A stretch of DNA of 64,000 nucleotides from G963678255 sp963678255 (GCA_963678255.2 OY782778.1:372001-436000); one strand, 5' to 3'; numbered from the stretch's first letter, positions 18,787-28,846 are shown. Program-made: numbers and translations. The notes: a model not told the origin generated them from the sequence alone.

Positions 18787-19923
18787 TTACCTCAATTCCT
18801 TAACTTGTTTATCAAATCTTTTCCAAGAGATGAAAACCATGATTACCGTAAATAAAATCAGGATAAGCATCGGTTCTAATAAGTCTATGAAAACATTGCC
18901 TTTAATCATTATACCTCTGACAATTTTTAAATAGTATTTTGCAGGAATCAAGCAAGATATAATCTGTAAAAATTTAGGCATTGCTGAAATGGGAGATATG
19001 AAACCAGAGAGCATCACTGTGGGTAGCATTGTGACAATGATCGCCATCATCATAGCCTGGATTTGATTTCTTGTTATCGTAGAGATCATCAGTCCCAAAC
19101 TTAATGCAGTGGTTATATAAACCAGAGACATACAAATTAAAAGAAAGATACTGCCGATGAAAGCGACTTTGAATAATAGAACCCCTAAACCAATGATGCT
19201 GGTGCCTATTAAAAATGACAGCAAGATATAAGGGGATAGTTTTCCTAGAATAAAATCAATGGGCTTAAGAGGGGAGACGAGTAGTTGTTCCAAAGTACCC
19301 ATTTCTTTTTCTTTTGTTATCGTAATACTGGTTAACATAGCAGAAATCATGACAAGAATTAATGCAATTAAGCCTGGAACGAAGAAGTAGGAGCTTTTTA
19401 GTTCAGGATTATAAAGCATATGAGTTTTAATATCAATTCCGGACAGACTATTATTAGTTGGTGTTTTTATGATCATATTAAGAGCCATGAGAATAGTTTT
19501 TTGGATATATTCATTGATAAAGGTAGCAGAATTAGGATCAGAACCATCAATAATCAATTGAATACTAGGTTGTTTTTGATTTAAGAGATTGGTTTGAAAA
19601 TCTTTAGGAATAATGATCACAGCTTTTAAATTTTGGCGTAAGAATTGATGATCAATTTCTTTGTCAGAATATTCGATAAATTTTATTTTATAAAAGGAAT
19701 TACTTTGAAAATGACTAATAATTTTTTGAGAAACAGAGGACTTATTATTGTCGATAACGCCTAATTTTATTTCCTGAATCTCATTGTTGAGTGCATACCC
19801 AAACATGGTTAATTGCAAGATGGGCATGATCAGGATAATGATCAAACTTCTGGAGTCATGGATTATATGGAGAAATTCTTTTTTGGCAATTGCGAAGACT
19901 CTTTTAAAGTTAACTGCTTTCAT
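18787..19923 (-). CDS. ABC-2 type efflux permease (YbhS-like)
   Basis: 378 residues with the same plan as its neighbour: N-terminal helix SLIIILIMPILQLTMFGYAL, a periplasmic domain with a PNSATFINEYIQKTI stretch, then five helices and the ITKEKEMGTLEQLLVSPLKP motif. Its start overlaps the end of the upstream ATPase gene by 14 bases. It pairs with the downstream permease. Confidence 0.9.
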   Translation of the reverse strand: MKAVNFKRVFAIAKKEFLHIIHDSRSLIIILIMPILQLTMFGYALNNEIQEIKLGVIDNNKSSVSQKIISHFQSNSFYKIKFIEYSDKEIDHQFLRQNLKAVIIIPKDFQTNLLNQKQPSIQLIIDGSDPNSATFINEYIQKTILMALNMIIKTPTNNSLSGIDIKTHMLYNPELKSSYFFVPGLIALILVMISAMLTSITITKEKEMGTLEQLLVSPLKPIDFILGKLSPYILLSFLIGTSIIGLGVLLFKVAFIGSIFLLICMSLVYITTALSLGLMISTITRNQIQAMMMAIIVTMLPTVMLSGFISPISAMPKFLQIISCLIPAKYYLKIVRGIMIKGNVFIDLLEPMLILILFTVIMVFISWKRFDKQVKELR

Positions 19924-20653
19924 TTAGCCTCCTTCTAATCAGAGAAATGAAAATATTTTGAATGGTACTTTCGCCATAGGTGATTTTGAGTTGAGAGGGA
20001 GAATCCAAGGCAATGATTGATCCTTGATGCATAATGGAGATTCGATGACAATATTCAGCTTCATCCATAAAGTGTGTCGTGACAAAGATCGTTTTCCCCT
20101 GTTCAGATAAAGTATTAATAATAGCCCAAAAGTCTCTACGAACTTTAGGATCCACACCTGAAGTTGGTTCATCAAGGAAGATAACCGAAGGATTGTGCAA
20201 CATAGCACATCCAAGAGCCAGTCTTTGCTTAAAACCAACAGGGATTTCACTGGTGAGTCTGTTTAAAAGATCTCCAATATTTAATTCATGACAGAGTTGT
20301 TCTTTTTTATGTTTTAATTCAGCTTTGGTAAGTCCATAAATTCCTGCAAAGAAATTAATGTTCTCTTGGATGGTTAAATCATTATATAAAGAGAATTTTT
20401 GACTCATATAGCCGATATTCTTTTTGATTAGTTCATTTTGTTTGGAAATATCAAAACCGGCAACAGAACCTTGACCAGAAGTAGGTAATAGCAAGCCACA
20501 GAGCATTTTGATCATGGTTGTTTTCCCTGCTCCATTTGCCCCTAAAAAGCCAAAGATTTCTCCTTTATAGACCTGCAAATCCACTTCATTGACTGCAATA
20601 AAGGAACCGAACTTTTTTGTGATTTTATCTGTTTTAACACTAATTTCATTCAT
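19910..20653 (-). CDS. ABC transporter ATP-binding protein (second half of a YbhF-like pair)
   Basis: 247 residues from the ATG at 20653, preferred over the upstream in-frame start at 20683 because GGAG lies six bases before it and MNEISVKTDK is the natural domain start. Walker A GANGAGKTT, Q-loop YMSQKF, Walker B VIFLDEPTSGVD and the switch histidine TTHFMDEAE are present. The signature is degenerate: PVGFKQRLALGCA in place of LSGGQ. It overlaps the preceding ATPase gene by eight bases, indicating coupled translation; in E. coli the equivalent two domains are fused in YbhF. Confidence 0.92.
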   Translation of the reverse strand: MNEISVKTDKITKKFGSFIAVNEVDLQVYKGEIFGFLGANGAGKTTMIKMLCGLLLPTSGQGSVAGFDISKQNELIKKNIGYMSQKFSLYNDLTIQENINFFAGIYGLTKAELKHKKEQLCHELNIGDLLNRLTSEIPVGFKQRLALGCAMLHNPSVIFLDEPTSGVDPKVRRDFWAIINTLSEQGKTIFVTTHFMDEAEYCHRISIMHQGSIIALDSPSQLKITYGESTIQNIFISLIRRRLNESS

Positions 20654-21554
20654 GTTCTGCTCCAATGTAGTACAGGAAAACATCTTCTAGAGAAGGTGAT
20701 TCGATTTGATATTCTTTGATCAGACCCGCTTGCAACCAGGATGTCCATTGTTGATCAGAGACCTGATTGTTAAAAGATATGTGTGTTCTATCTCCAAAAA
20801 TATGAACAGATTTGATCGCATTATTGGTAATTTTTAGGGATTCATGATTTGAAGATTTGTTGAATATAACTGAATACAGATGATAAGGGAACACTTTTAG
20901 AATGTCGTTCAATAAGCCTCTGTTAATGATTTTACCATTAAACATTAGAAGTAAAGAGTCAAAATGTTCTGCTTCATCCATATAGGGTGTTGAGACCAGA
21001 ATAGTTGTTCCCATATTTTTAATTGTTCTGACAATTTCCCAGAATTCTTGTCTTGATAAAGGATCTACGCCATAGGTTGGTTCATCGAGGATTAGTACAT
21101 CAGGAGAATGAATGAGATTACAGGATAGAGCGAGCTTTTGTTTCATTCCTCCAGACAAGGCACCTGCCTGTCTTTTTTTGAAAGGTTCTAATCTTGAGAA
21201 TTTATACAATTCACTAATTCTGGCCATTCGCTCTTTTTTAGAGATATCAAACAAATCGGCAAAGAAGTTTATATTTTGTTCAACGGTGAGATCGGGATAG
21301 AGAGAGAATTTTTGAGGCATATAGCCAATGATGGATCTCACCTTCATGCGATCCGAAATCGTGTCGTATGCGCCTACTTTAATCTTCCCCTGGTCAGGAA
21401 TCATCAAGGAGCAAATCATGCGCATTAGGGTAGTTTTCCCAGCTCCATCCGGTCCGATTAAGCCTACCATTTTCCCTTTTTGAATGGAGAAATCAATGTC
21501 AATATTGGCATTCAGAGAGCCATAAGACTTGTAAACATGTTGTATTGCAAGCAT
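20646..21554 (-). CDS. ABC transporter ATP-binding protein (first half of a YbhF-like pair)
   Basis: 302 residues from the ATG at 21554 with AAGGT upstream; a start at 21572 would overlap the HlyD gene and add six unlikely residues. Walker A GPDGAGKTT, signature LSGGMKQKLAL, Walker B VLILDEPTYGVD and H-loop STPYMDEAEH (the usual switch His is replaced by Pro or Tyr) are visible, followed by an ~80-residue C-terminal extension ending SLEDVFLYYIGAEHE. It energises export with the second ATPase. Confidence 0.92.
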   Translation of the reverse strand: MLAIQHVYKSYGSLNANIDIDFSIQKGKMVGLIGPDGAGKTTLMRMICSLMIPDQGKIKVGAYDTISDRMKVRSIIGYMPQKFSLYPDLTVEQNINFFADLFDISKKERMARISELYKFSRLEPFKKRQAGALSGGMKQKLALSCNLIHSPDVLILDEPTYGVDPLSRQEFWEIVRTIKNMGTTILVSTPYMDEAEHFDSLLLMFNGKIINRGLLNDILKVFPYHLYSVIFNKSSNHESLKITNNAIKSVHIFGDRTHISFNNQVSDQQWTSWLQAGLIKEYQIESPSLEDVFLYYIGAEHE

Positions 21555-21558
21555 AATG

Positions 21559-22434
21559 TTACCTTCTAACAACTAAGGGCATTCCATCTTTTAATATAAA
21601 ATTCTTATTAACAATTTGAAGATTAACTCCAAAAACCAGAGAAGTTCTTGTGTCAGGCGTCAGGATTTGTTTGGGTGTAAATTCACTTTTAGAATTGATA
21701 GAAGTTACTTTAGCGATAAAGCTATCTTTTTCACCATCGATAAAAACATGGAGAGAATCTCCAATTTTAAAGGTGCTCAATTCTTTTTCAGAGACATAAA
21801 TAGTTGTATTGATTTCATTTAATGACGTGATATCGACAAAAGGCATTCCCTGTTTTGCCAGTTCATTTTGATCAATATAAAGTTGAGAAACAAATCCTTC
21901 CAGGGGAGCAATGATTTTGGCATCTTTAATTGTTTTTTTAATGATAGCCAATTTAGCTTGTAACTGAGCTTTTTTAGCTTTCAGGACATCACTTTGAATT
22001 TTGATATTTTTCATAGCAGAGAGAGATTTGTCTTTTAGATTTTCAACATCATCAAGAGATTGAGCTGGGCTTGCATTGCTATTTACCAGGGATTCAGTTC
22101 TTGAATATTTTTGATCAATATATTGATTGTCTTTTTCAGCCTGAGCATATTGAACATCAAGGAGATTCATTTGAGCCTCTAATTCTTGAAAAGCAGAGAG
22201 AATTTCTTGTTTTTGATAATGAAAAACCAGAGTATCAATTTGGGCAATCAGATCGTTTTCATGAATAATATCTCCTTCTTGGAGATTAAGTTGATTGACC
22301 TGACCGCTGACTAGGGACGAAATAGTAATGGTTTTTGCTTCGGCTAGGCTTGTCCATTGTTGGGTTTGTTTTTTATGACAAGCTGACGTACATATCAATA
22401 TTGAGCTCATAAGTATAATGCTGAATTTTTTCAT
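21559..22434 (-). CDS. HlyD/EmrA-family periplasmic adaptor, lipoprotein
   Basis: 291 residues. An N-terminal lipoprotein signal with lipobox TSAC (Cys about 19) would anchor it in the periplasmic face of a membrane. It then has the split lipoyl domain (LVSGQVNQLNLQEGDIIHEN ... AKIIAPLEGFVSQLYIDQNE) around a coiled coil (about 70-150) and a beta-barrel (SLNEINTTIYVSEKELSTFK). It links the ABC permeases to the TolC-like channel encoded just upstream. It starts one base after that gene's stop. Confidence 0.92.
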   Translation of the reverse strand: MKKFSIILMSSILICTSACHKKQTQQWTSLAEAKTITISSLVSGQVNQLNLQEGDIIHENDLIAQIDTLVFHYQKQEILSAFQELEAQMNLLDVQYAQAEKDNQYIDQKYSRTESLVNSNASPAQSLDDVENLKDKSLSAMKNIKIQSDVLKAKKAQLQAKLAIIKKTIKDAKIIAPLEGFVSQLYIDQNELAKQGMPFVDITSLNEINTTIYVSEKELSTFKIGDSLHVFIDGEKDSFIAKVTSINSKSEFTPKQILTPDTRTSLVFGVNLQIVNKNFILKDGMPLVVRR

Positions 22435-22435
22435 A

Positions 22436-23708
22436 TTATTCTCCTATCATCCCACAAATAGTTTCTAAATTGAGGATTAGAATGTTTTTATTTAAATGAT
22501 AAATTTCTTTTTTTAGATTTGCTTCTGTAAGTTTAGCTTCAGAATCGAGGATATCTGTGGTAGTTGCTTGAGACTGATTATATTTAAGTGTGATCAGATT
22601 TAATCTGGAATTTTCTTGATCAATCAGTTTATTAGCTAATAGAATTTGATTTTCACAGGTATTGATTTGTTCTAAAAGTGATTTAATATCTTGTTGAGTT
22701 GCAAGTTGAATATCGGATTTTTTAATTTCATTGTAGAACAATTGTTGTTGAACGAGATTATTTTTTTCTTTATTTTCAGACCAATCCCACAAATTTAGGG
22801 AAAAGGAGATGCCTGCAGTGTAGTAGGATTGCCATTCAGAGACAATATTTGTGCCTGGGTTTGCATAATGATATTCAGCCTGAGCATAAAATTGAGGATA
22901 ATATAGTGATTGAGCCACCTTTTTTTTGTTGTTTTATTTTCTTTCTTTCTTGATTGGCAATTTTGATCTCAGGTCGATTGTTTAAAGCTTTTGAGTAGAT
23001 CGTATCAAAACTACTGAATATTTCTTTTTCTGGAACTTTTAAGGATAATTGATCAATTGTTTCCAAGCCTATTAAGCGACAAAGTTGAAATTGGTTACTG
23101 TTTATTTGTCCATTAATATCAATCTGATTGGCATTTATTTCCAGAATTCTATTCGAGATTTCCAGAGTATCAAAAGGAACTGCTAATTTTTCTGAGTAAA
23201 GGGAGATAATTTTATTTTTTTGCAGAATAAGTCTTTTTTCACTTTGAGTGAGCAATTCATTTTGAATATTTAAAGAGCAGATTTTATGGTAAAGAACTGC
23301 GATTTGATAGAAGATTTGTTGTTTAAGCTGTAGTTGTTGTAGATTGATCAATTCAACATCAGATTGAGAGATTAATTTTTCATTCGTTAGTCTGAAACCA
23401 GTGAAAACAGGTTGTTGAAGAGAAACTAGGAAATCATATTTACTATGCGTACTCATCTCTTTTGAAAGCATACCGAGATTAATGGAAGGCACTTCAGACA
23501 CATAAGCATAGCTTCCTTTTGAGGTAAGCTTTGGGAAAAAAGAGGCTTGTTTGATTTTTAGTTGAGAATTTGCAGAGTAAGCTTGAGTTTTTAGTTGTTT
23601 TAATTGTTTATTATTTTGAAGGGAAAGATCCCATAAATCATTTAAGGTAAGATTTTCAGCTAAAAGAAGGATGGGTATCATAGCAAGTAGAAGTAAGAAT
23701 TTTTTCAT
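22436..23708 (-). CDS. tolC: TolC-family outer membrane efflux protein, frameshifted
   Basis: Two frames (23708-22875 and 22918-22436) together encode one ~425-residue TolC/OEP protein: signal peptide (FLLLLAMIPILLLAENLTL), first repeat to NRPEIKIANQERKKIKQQKK, then AQSLYYPQFYAQAEYHYANP and a second coiled-coil repeat. The break is at a run of eight A in the coding strand (T at 22920-22927). With seven A the frame reads QQKKVAQSLYYP and is continuous. This may be a sequencing error, a true mutation or slippage at the homopolymer. The final outer-membrane channel of the efflux system is therefore either broken or switchable. Confidence 0.85.
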
Positions 23709-23709
23709 T

Positions 23710-24328
23710 TTAACTCCTTTTTATTCCATTCCAGACAAGATTATAGATTTCAGTTTTTCTATCAGAAATGAAAGATTCATCACAGAGATCAAAGTCTTGC
23801 CAGATATGTTTGATAACATTTTTGGCGATAAAGGGGTAAATACACATTCCTATGATATTTAGCACTAAAATTCTTGTTTTAATATCTCGAATGATTCCAT
23901 CCTTTTTTGCCTGTTCAAGTTTAAGGATTAAGGGGAAGTTATCAATAGTAAATCCACCGGGGAGAAAACGCTTAAAAAACTCACTGATATTTTTACCTTC
24001 ATTTTCTAATTCCCAGATCATGAAACGCAAGATAGTTTTTCTTTCATTTAAATTATTGAGATAGTTTTCGATAAAAGCTTTGAGAAAATCTTGAAAATCA
24101 AGAGAGAGATCTACATTTTCAAAGACATTTAGGAAAAAAAGCTTTTGCTAATTTAATAAAGATCTTTTGATAGAGATTTTCTTTTGATTTAAAATAATAA
24201 TGTAAAAGTGCTTTATTAATGCCGGCTTTATCGGCGATTTCTTGCATTCTTGCTCCATCAAAACCTTTTTCGAGAAAGATTTTTTCAGCGGTTTCGAGAA
24301 TTAATTCTTCTGAATTAGCTGGTGCCAT
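23710..24328 (-). CDS. TetR-family repressor of the efflux operon, frameshifted
   Basis: The N-terminal frame (24328-24119) has the TetR helix-turn-helix: ILETAEKIFLEKGFDGARMQ, IADKAGINKALLHYYFKSKE. The ligand-binding part continues in another frame down to 23710 (FMIWELENEGKNISEFF ... NLVWNGIKRS). The break is at seven T in the coding strand (A at 24134-24140). With six T the frame joins as AFFLNVFENVDLSLDFQDFL, giving about 205 residues. It is the first gene of the operon and presumably represses its own promoter; see the operators at 24343-24421. As at tolC, the shift is one extra base in a homopolymer. Confidence 0.85.
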
Positions 24329-24342
24329 AGTGCCTCCTTTTC

Positions 24343-24421
24343 TTAACCATTTGGTTTAACCATACGGTTAATTAAAATAAGTAATAATTCTCGTCAAGTC
24401 TTTTTTTAACCATTTGGTTAA
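24343..24421. promoter_or_regulatory. TetR-type operators (three TTAACC-N4-GGTTAA sites)
   Basis: Inverted repeats TTAACCATTTGGTTTA (24343-24358), TTAACCATACGGTTAA (about 24356-24372) and TTAACCATTTGGTTAA (24406-24421) share TTAACC-N4-GGTTAA. The first two overlap. One overlaps the -10 box and another lies just upstream of the -35 box. This suggests autorepression by the adjacent TetR protein. Confidence 0.8.
24369..24397 (-). promoter_or_regulatory. Promoter of the tetR-efflux operon
   Basis: On the minus strand TTGACG (24397-24392) and TAATTA (24374-24369) are exactly 17 bases apart; GGAGG lies just before the ATG at 24328. The -10 box lies in an operator. Confidence 0.75.
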
Positions 24422-24578
24422 TTTTTAAAAGTTATTAGGATTTTGGGGATATATTCAGAGTTAACTTAATGTATTTAAGTGAGTTATATGAATTTACTTA
24501 TTTAGTTAACACTATCAGGTAATATTTATCAAGCTCCAAGGGAGGAGTAAGCAAGCAGTAAGCTATCAGTAAGAGCTA

Positions 24579-26095
24579 CGCAGGGAAGATAATGGCAGTG
24601 CTGGTGCACTGCAGATAATGGCAAATCAGAGATTTGCAGATAAAAGCTCATATCAGGCTGTTGCCTGTTTGGTAAAAATGAAACACCTTGTTTTGAGATT
24701 GTCCTTTTAAAAAATTGACATCTATTGGAGAATATATGGATATTTCTTTGAGATGGTATTGTTCATTTCTTTTGTCTTGATACTTGGATATTTAATATAT
24801 TTTATGGATTAATTAACTAAAATAGACAAATACACAAGATGTTTCATAGGAGCTCATATCAGGCTGTCGCCTGTTTGGTAAAAATGAAACACCTTGTTTT
24901 GAGATTGTCCTTTTAAAAAATTGACATCTATTGGAGAAGATATGGATATTTCTTTGAGATAGTATTGTTCATTTCTTTTGTCTTGATACCTGGATATTTA
25001 ATATATTTTATGGATTAATTAATTAAAATAGACAAATACACAAGGTGTTTCATAGGAGATAAAAGATAAGAGCTCATATCAGGCTGTTGCCTGTTTGGTA
25101 AAAATGAAACACCTTGTTTTGAGATTGTCCTTTTAAAAAATTGACATCTATTGGAGAAGATATGGATATTTCTTTGAGATAGTATTGTTCATTTCTTTTG
25201 TCTTGATACCTGGATATTTAATATATTTTATGGATTAATTAATTAAAATAGACAAATACACAAGGTGTTTCATAGGAGCTCATATCAGGCTGTTGCCTGT
25301 TTGGTAAAAATGAAACACCTTGTTTTGAGATTGTCCTTTTAAAAAATTGACATCTATTGGAGAAGATATGGATATTTCTTTGAGATAGTATTGTTCATTA
25401 CTTTTGTCTTGATACCTGGATATTTAATATATTTTATGGATTAATTAATTAAAATAGACAAATACACAAGGTGTTTCATAGGAGATAAAAGATAAGAGAT
25501 AATCATCATCGTTGGAGGAAATCTTTAGGATGGCATATGTTGAATAAAGTCTTTTCATTTCTTCGAGAGGGTATTGTTCATTACTTTTGTCTTGATACCT
25601 AGATATTTAATATATTTTATGGATTGATTAATTAATTAAAATAGACAAATACACAAGGTGTTTCATTGGAGAAGATTTGGACAGTCTCCAACCATTGTCT
25701 TATTTATGTTCAATAAACAGGTGTTGTGTGCAATTGAAGAGACGCAAAGCATTGCGTCTCTACGAGATATTATCAAAAGCAACAAAAACAGAAAGATATG
25801 CAAGAAAATTCCATGAAACCGATGTAGGCAACACTGGCGTGTTGCAGATAATGGCAAATCAGAGATTTGCAGATAAAAGATAAAAGATAAGAGATAAGCT
25901 TCATCGTTGGAGGATATCTTTAGGATGGCATATGTTGTATAAGGTCTTTTCATTTCTTCGAGAGGGTATTGTTCATTACTTTTGTCTTGATACCTGGATA
26001 TTTAATATATTTTATGGATTGATTAATTAATTAAAATAGACAAATACACAAGGTGTTTCATTGGAGAAGATTTGGCAGTCTCAATTTCTATCTTA
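24579..26095. repeat. Second cluster of 206-bp units and hairpin modules
   Basis: No gene is seen. GCAGTGC-TGGT-GCACTGC (24595-24612) and a GCAAATC hairpin lead into 206-bp units with starts at 24779, 24985, 25205 and 25411. The 25205 step is 220 bp because GATAAAAGATAAGA is inserted. Further pieces follow at about 25595 and 25990. GAGACGC palindrome 25739-25760 and GCAACAC-TGGC-GTGTTGC (25828-25845) are embedded. The 24430-24578 stretch shows nothing. Confidence 0.88.
25739..25760 (-). repeat. GTAG-type REP palindrome
   Basis: GAGACGCAA-AGCA-TTGCGTCTC with minus-strand GTAG before it, in the same ~100-bp module context as at 13702. Confidence 0.7.
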
Positions 26096-26115
26096 GTCAA
26101 TACAAGAAAATAATA

Positions 26116-26144
26116 TTGACAGAAACTTAAATAATTTATATTTA
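26116..26144 (+). promoter_or_regulatory. Promoter of the lipoprotein gene
   Basis: TTGACA at 26116-26121, 17-base spacer, TATTTA at 26139-26144; AGAGG and the ATG at 26170 follow. Confidence 0.6.
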
Positions 26145-26169
26145 TGAAAAAAAATAAACAGAGGTTTTT

Positions 26170-26772
26170 ATGAGAGTATTAACATTATTGATAATAGTAT
26201 TATTATTAACAGGCTGTGTAACAAGATATTCTGAAATGAATGTAAGAATTATTGAAAAGCCCTATCATTCAAAGAGTCAAAATGTTGAATTTTCATATTC
26301 ATTAAGCCCTTTTGCAGATACAAATAATATGACCTATCAGAAGAAAGCGGATAAGAATAATTTTACTGTATTAGCGGTAAAAGTGAATAATAACAGTGAT
26401 TTCGATATCACTCTCAGATATGACAACCTAACAGTAAAAACATTTTCCAGAAAATTAATGACAATCAATCCTAACATAGCTTTGGAGAAAATAAAAAAAA
26501 GATCGTTTTTTTATTTATTATACGCCTTGATTGTAGTACCAGTAGATAAAGATATATTTACTAATAATAGTGGTTATATCTGGTTACCTATTGGATTGCC
26601 GATAGGGTGCTTAGAGCAAGGTAGAGCAACCCTTCAGGACAATATGTTAAAAAAGGAAATTATGAGAAATTTTCTAATAGGGAAAACAGTAAAAGCTCAT
26701 TCAGAAGAGTATGGTTATTTGATTGTATCACAAATAAATAATGAACGTTTTGATATTTGTTATGAAAATTAA
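26170..26772 (+). CDS. Lipoprotein of unknown function
   Basis: 200 residues. The signal peptide RVLTLLIIVLLLTGC ends in a good lipobox (LTGC, Cys 16), so the protein is probably lipid-anchored. A beta-rich region (VEFSYSLSPFADTNNM ... FTVLAVKVNNNSDFDITLRY) looks like an immunoglobulin-type or DUF-type surface domain. There is a hydrophobic stretch SFFYLLYALIVVPV near residue 115 and a Gly/Pro-rich LPIGLPIGCLEQG. No family is recognised. It is a single gene with its own promoter, preceded by repeats. Confidence 0.75.
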   Translation: MRVLTLLIIVLLLTGCVTRYSEMNVRIIEKPYHSKSQNVEFSYSLSPFADTNNMTYQKKADKNNFTVLAVKVNNNSDFDITLRYDNLTVKTFSRKLMTINPNIALEKIKKRSFFYLLYALIVVPVDKDIFTNNSGYIWLPIGLPIGCLEQGRATLQDNMLKKEIMRNFLIGKTVKAHSEEYGYLIVSQINNERFDICYEN

Positions 26773-26984
26773 TAAAAGATGGAGCCACTCTATAAGTTTT
26801 ACAACCACTGAAAGCACTAAAAGAAAAGGATAGCAAGAATTATTAGAGCAGGTTATTTGAATATTAGAACTTGAAGTATTAAGAAATACATTTTCATGAA
26901 GAGAACGACAAGTTTTGTATTGCAACCTCATATATACTATTACACTTGATTGAGAGAAAATATGAAATCCGGTAAAGGTAATGA

Positions 26985-27170
26985 TTAAACAGTTATGTCA
27001 ATATTTTTACCTAAGTTTTCAACTTTAGGAGTATTTGATTGATTGTTGGAAGCATTCTGAACATCTTTAACTTTTGAGAGAGTTTTATCGATGACAGAAG
27101 CTCCCAATTTTTGCATTTGCAAAGATTTTGCTAATCCCTGTGTTTGTGAGCCAACATTCGTAATATCCAT
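26985..27170 (-). CDS. Small YjfB-like (putative motility protein) family member
   Basis: 61 residues from the ATG at 27170, preceded by GGAGGT three bases upstream; the longer TTG start at 27197 is unnecessary. MDITNVGSQTQGLAKSLQMQ and the following KLGASVIDKTLSKVKDVQNA resemble the N-terminal half of the short YjfB proteins. The rest is low-complexity (NASNNQSNTPK). Function is unknown and no flagellar genes are near. The 200 bases downstream to the lipoprotein gene show no feature. Confidence 0.55.
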   Translation of the reverse strand: MDITNVGSQTQGLAKSLQMQKLGASVIDKTLSKVKDVQNASNNQSNTPKVENLGKNIDITV

Positions 27171-27403
27171 AGAACCTCCGACATTACCGGATTTCAATTT
27201 ATTATCGGGGGATAAAAATAAAACTTTAGATTTAAGTATTTACAAGAATAATTAAAGAAACCATTCAAAAAAAGTCTTACAAGCACTGATAACACGGAAA
27301 GAAAGAGATAAAATGAGTCATTAAATGGGAGAGCATTTTACAAGTTCTCTTAATTGGCATTATATATGCGTATTAAAAAGAAAAAATCAGAAAAGAGGAT
27401 GAT

Positions 27404-28846
27404 ATGAGATATTTAGATATCGCGATGCAGAAAGCTCTTGATATGAGTGCGGATTATGCAGATATTCGTATTCAGAAAACATCATCAGAATCTGTCTATT
27501 TGGAAAATCACAGTTTGAAGAGCTCAGACAGCAGTATTCTTAATGGGTATGGCATAAGAGTTTTAAAGAATGGCGCTTGGGGTTTTGCTCATTCAAACAT
27601 ATTTACTGAAGAAGCTGTTTTAAAAACAGTAGAAAAAGCATATGAAATAGCTAAGCTATCTTCACTGGTAAAAAATGGATCAGGTTTGAAATTAGTTAAT
27701 GAAAAAAGTTACATTGCATCATATCAGACCCCTTATAAGATAGACCCATTTTCCATATCATTAAAGGAAAAAACAGAGTTGTTTGCTGAAATAAACCGTA
27801 AATTACTTACTTTTCCAAATATAAAAAAAGCAGTATCATATTTTACTGCCCAGAAAGACGAAAAGTTATTTGCATCTACTATTGGAACCAGATTAGATAT
27901 CAATACATTATTTATCAGTCCTATAGTTACCGCATATGCTATGACCGCAGAAGATACGCAATCCAGATCTTTTAATGAGGGAGGCAAGGCGATAGGCTGG
28001 GAATGGATTAATGATTTAAATCTATTGGATAAAACAGACCGCCTTGCAGAAGAAGCAAATTTAAAAGTACATGCTGACAGTTTAAGTGAAGAAAGTTACA
28101 GAACATTACTATTAGATCCTATACATTTGGGATTAACCATGCATGAATCTGTTGGTCATCCAACCGAATTGGACAGGGTATTAGGCTGGGAAGCAGATTT
28201 TGCAGGCATATCCTTTGCCACTCCTGAGAAATTAAAGAATTACCAATATGGTTCTTCGATCGTGAATTTTATGGGAGATAACACCTTAGAGCATGGATTA
28301 GCGACAGCAGGTTTTGATGATGATGGAGTCCCTGGTCAAAAATGGTACATCATTAAAAACGGAATACTGAATGAATATGGTACAACAAGAGATACTGCTT
28401 CCATTATTGGAAATGAGTATTCCAGAGGATGTTCCAGAGCAACTCATTATTATGATCAACCCATTAATAGAATTCCGAATTTATATTTATTGCCAGGAGA
28501 GAAGGAGTTAAGTCCTTCACAACTGATATCTGATACAGAAGATGGCGTTTATATACAAGGTCAGGGGTCATTTTCCATAGATCAGCACCGAGTGAATTTC
28601 CAATTTGGTGGTGACTTCTTTTGGGAGATTAAGAATGGCAAGTTACATCGTCCATTAAAGAAGATCCTCTATCGTTCCAGTAATCCTGAGTTTTGGAATA
28701 GTTGTGATGCTATTTGTGATAAACGATATTGGAAGCCATTTGGTGTGACTAATTGTGGGAAAGGACAACCTATGCAATCAGCCAGAATGACACATGGATC
28801 ATCTTTAGCTCGTTTTAGAAATATTAAAGTTGGAGGTTCCAAATGA
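27404..28846 (+). CDS. tldD: TldD-like metalloprotease subunit
   Basis: 480 residues, the usual TldD size. The zinc-binding motif HESVGH begins at H247, followed by the downstream Cys and GFDDDGVPGQ region of the family. With TldE it forms the heterodimeric protease that degrades unfolded peptides and matures some ribosomal peptides (known for the E. coli pair). Its stop overlaps the start of the TldE gene by four bases, so the two are coupled. No modified-peptide precursor gene is seen nearby. Confidence 0.93.
   Translation: MRYLDIAMQKALDMSADYADIRIQKTSSESVYLENHSLKSSDSSILNGYGIRVLKNGAWGFAHSNIFTEEAVLKTVEKAYEIAKLSSLVKNGSGLKLVNEKSYIASYQTPYKIDPFSISLKEKTELFAEINRKLLTFPNIKKAVSYFTAQKDEKLFASTIGTRLDINTLFISPIVTAYAMTAEDTQSRSFNEGGKAIGWEWINDLNLLDKTDRLAEEANLKVHADSLSEESYRTLLLDPIHLGLTMHESVGHPTELDRVLGWEADFAGISFATPEKLKNYQYGSSIVNFMGDNTLEHGLATAGFDDDGVPGQKWYIIKNGILNEYGTTRDTASIIGNEYSRGCSRATHYYDQPINRIPNLYLLPGEKELSPSQLISDTEDGVYIQGQGSFSIDQHRVNFQFGGDFFWEIKNGKLHRPLKKILYRSSNPEFWNSCDAICDKRYWKPFGVTNCGKGQPMQSARMTHGSSLARFRNIKVGGSK

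Noticed and set aside
22436..22918. A separate 160-residue protein gene
   Set aside because: Its sequence is the second half of the TolC protein; the two frames join with one base less in an A8 run.
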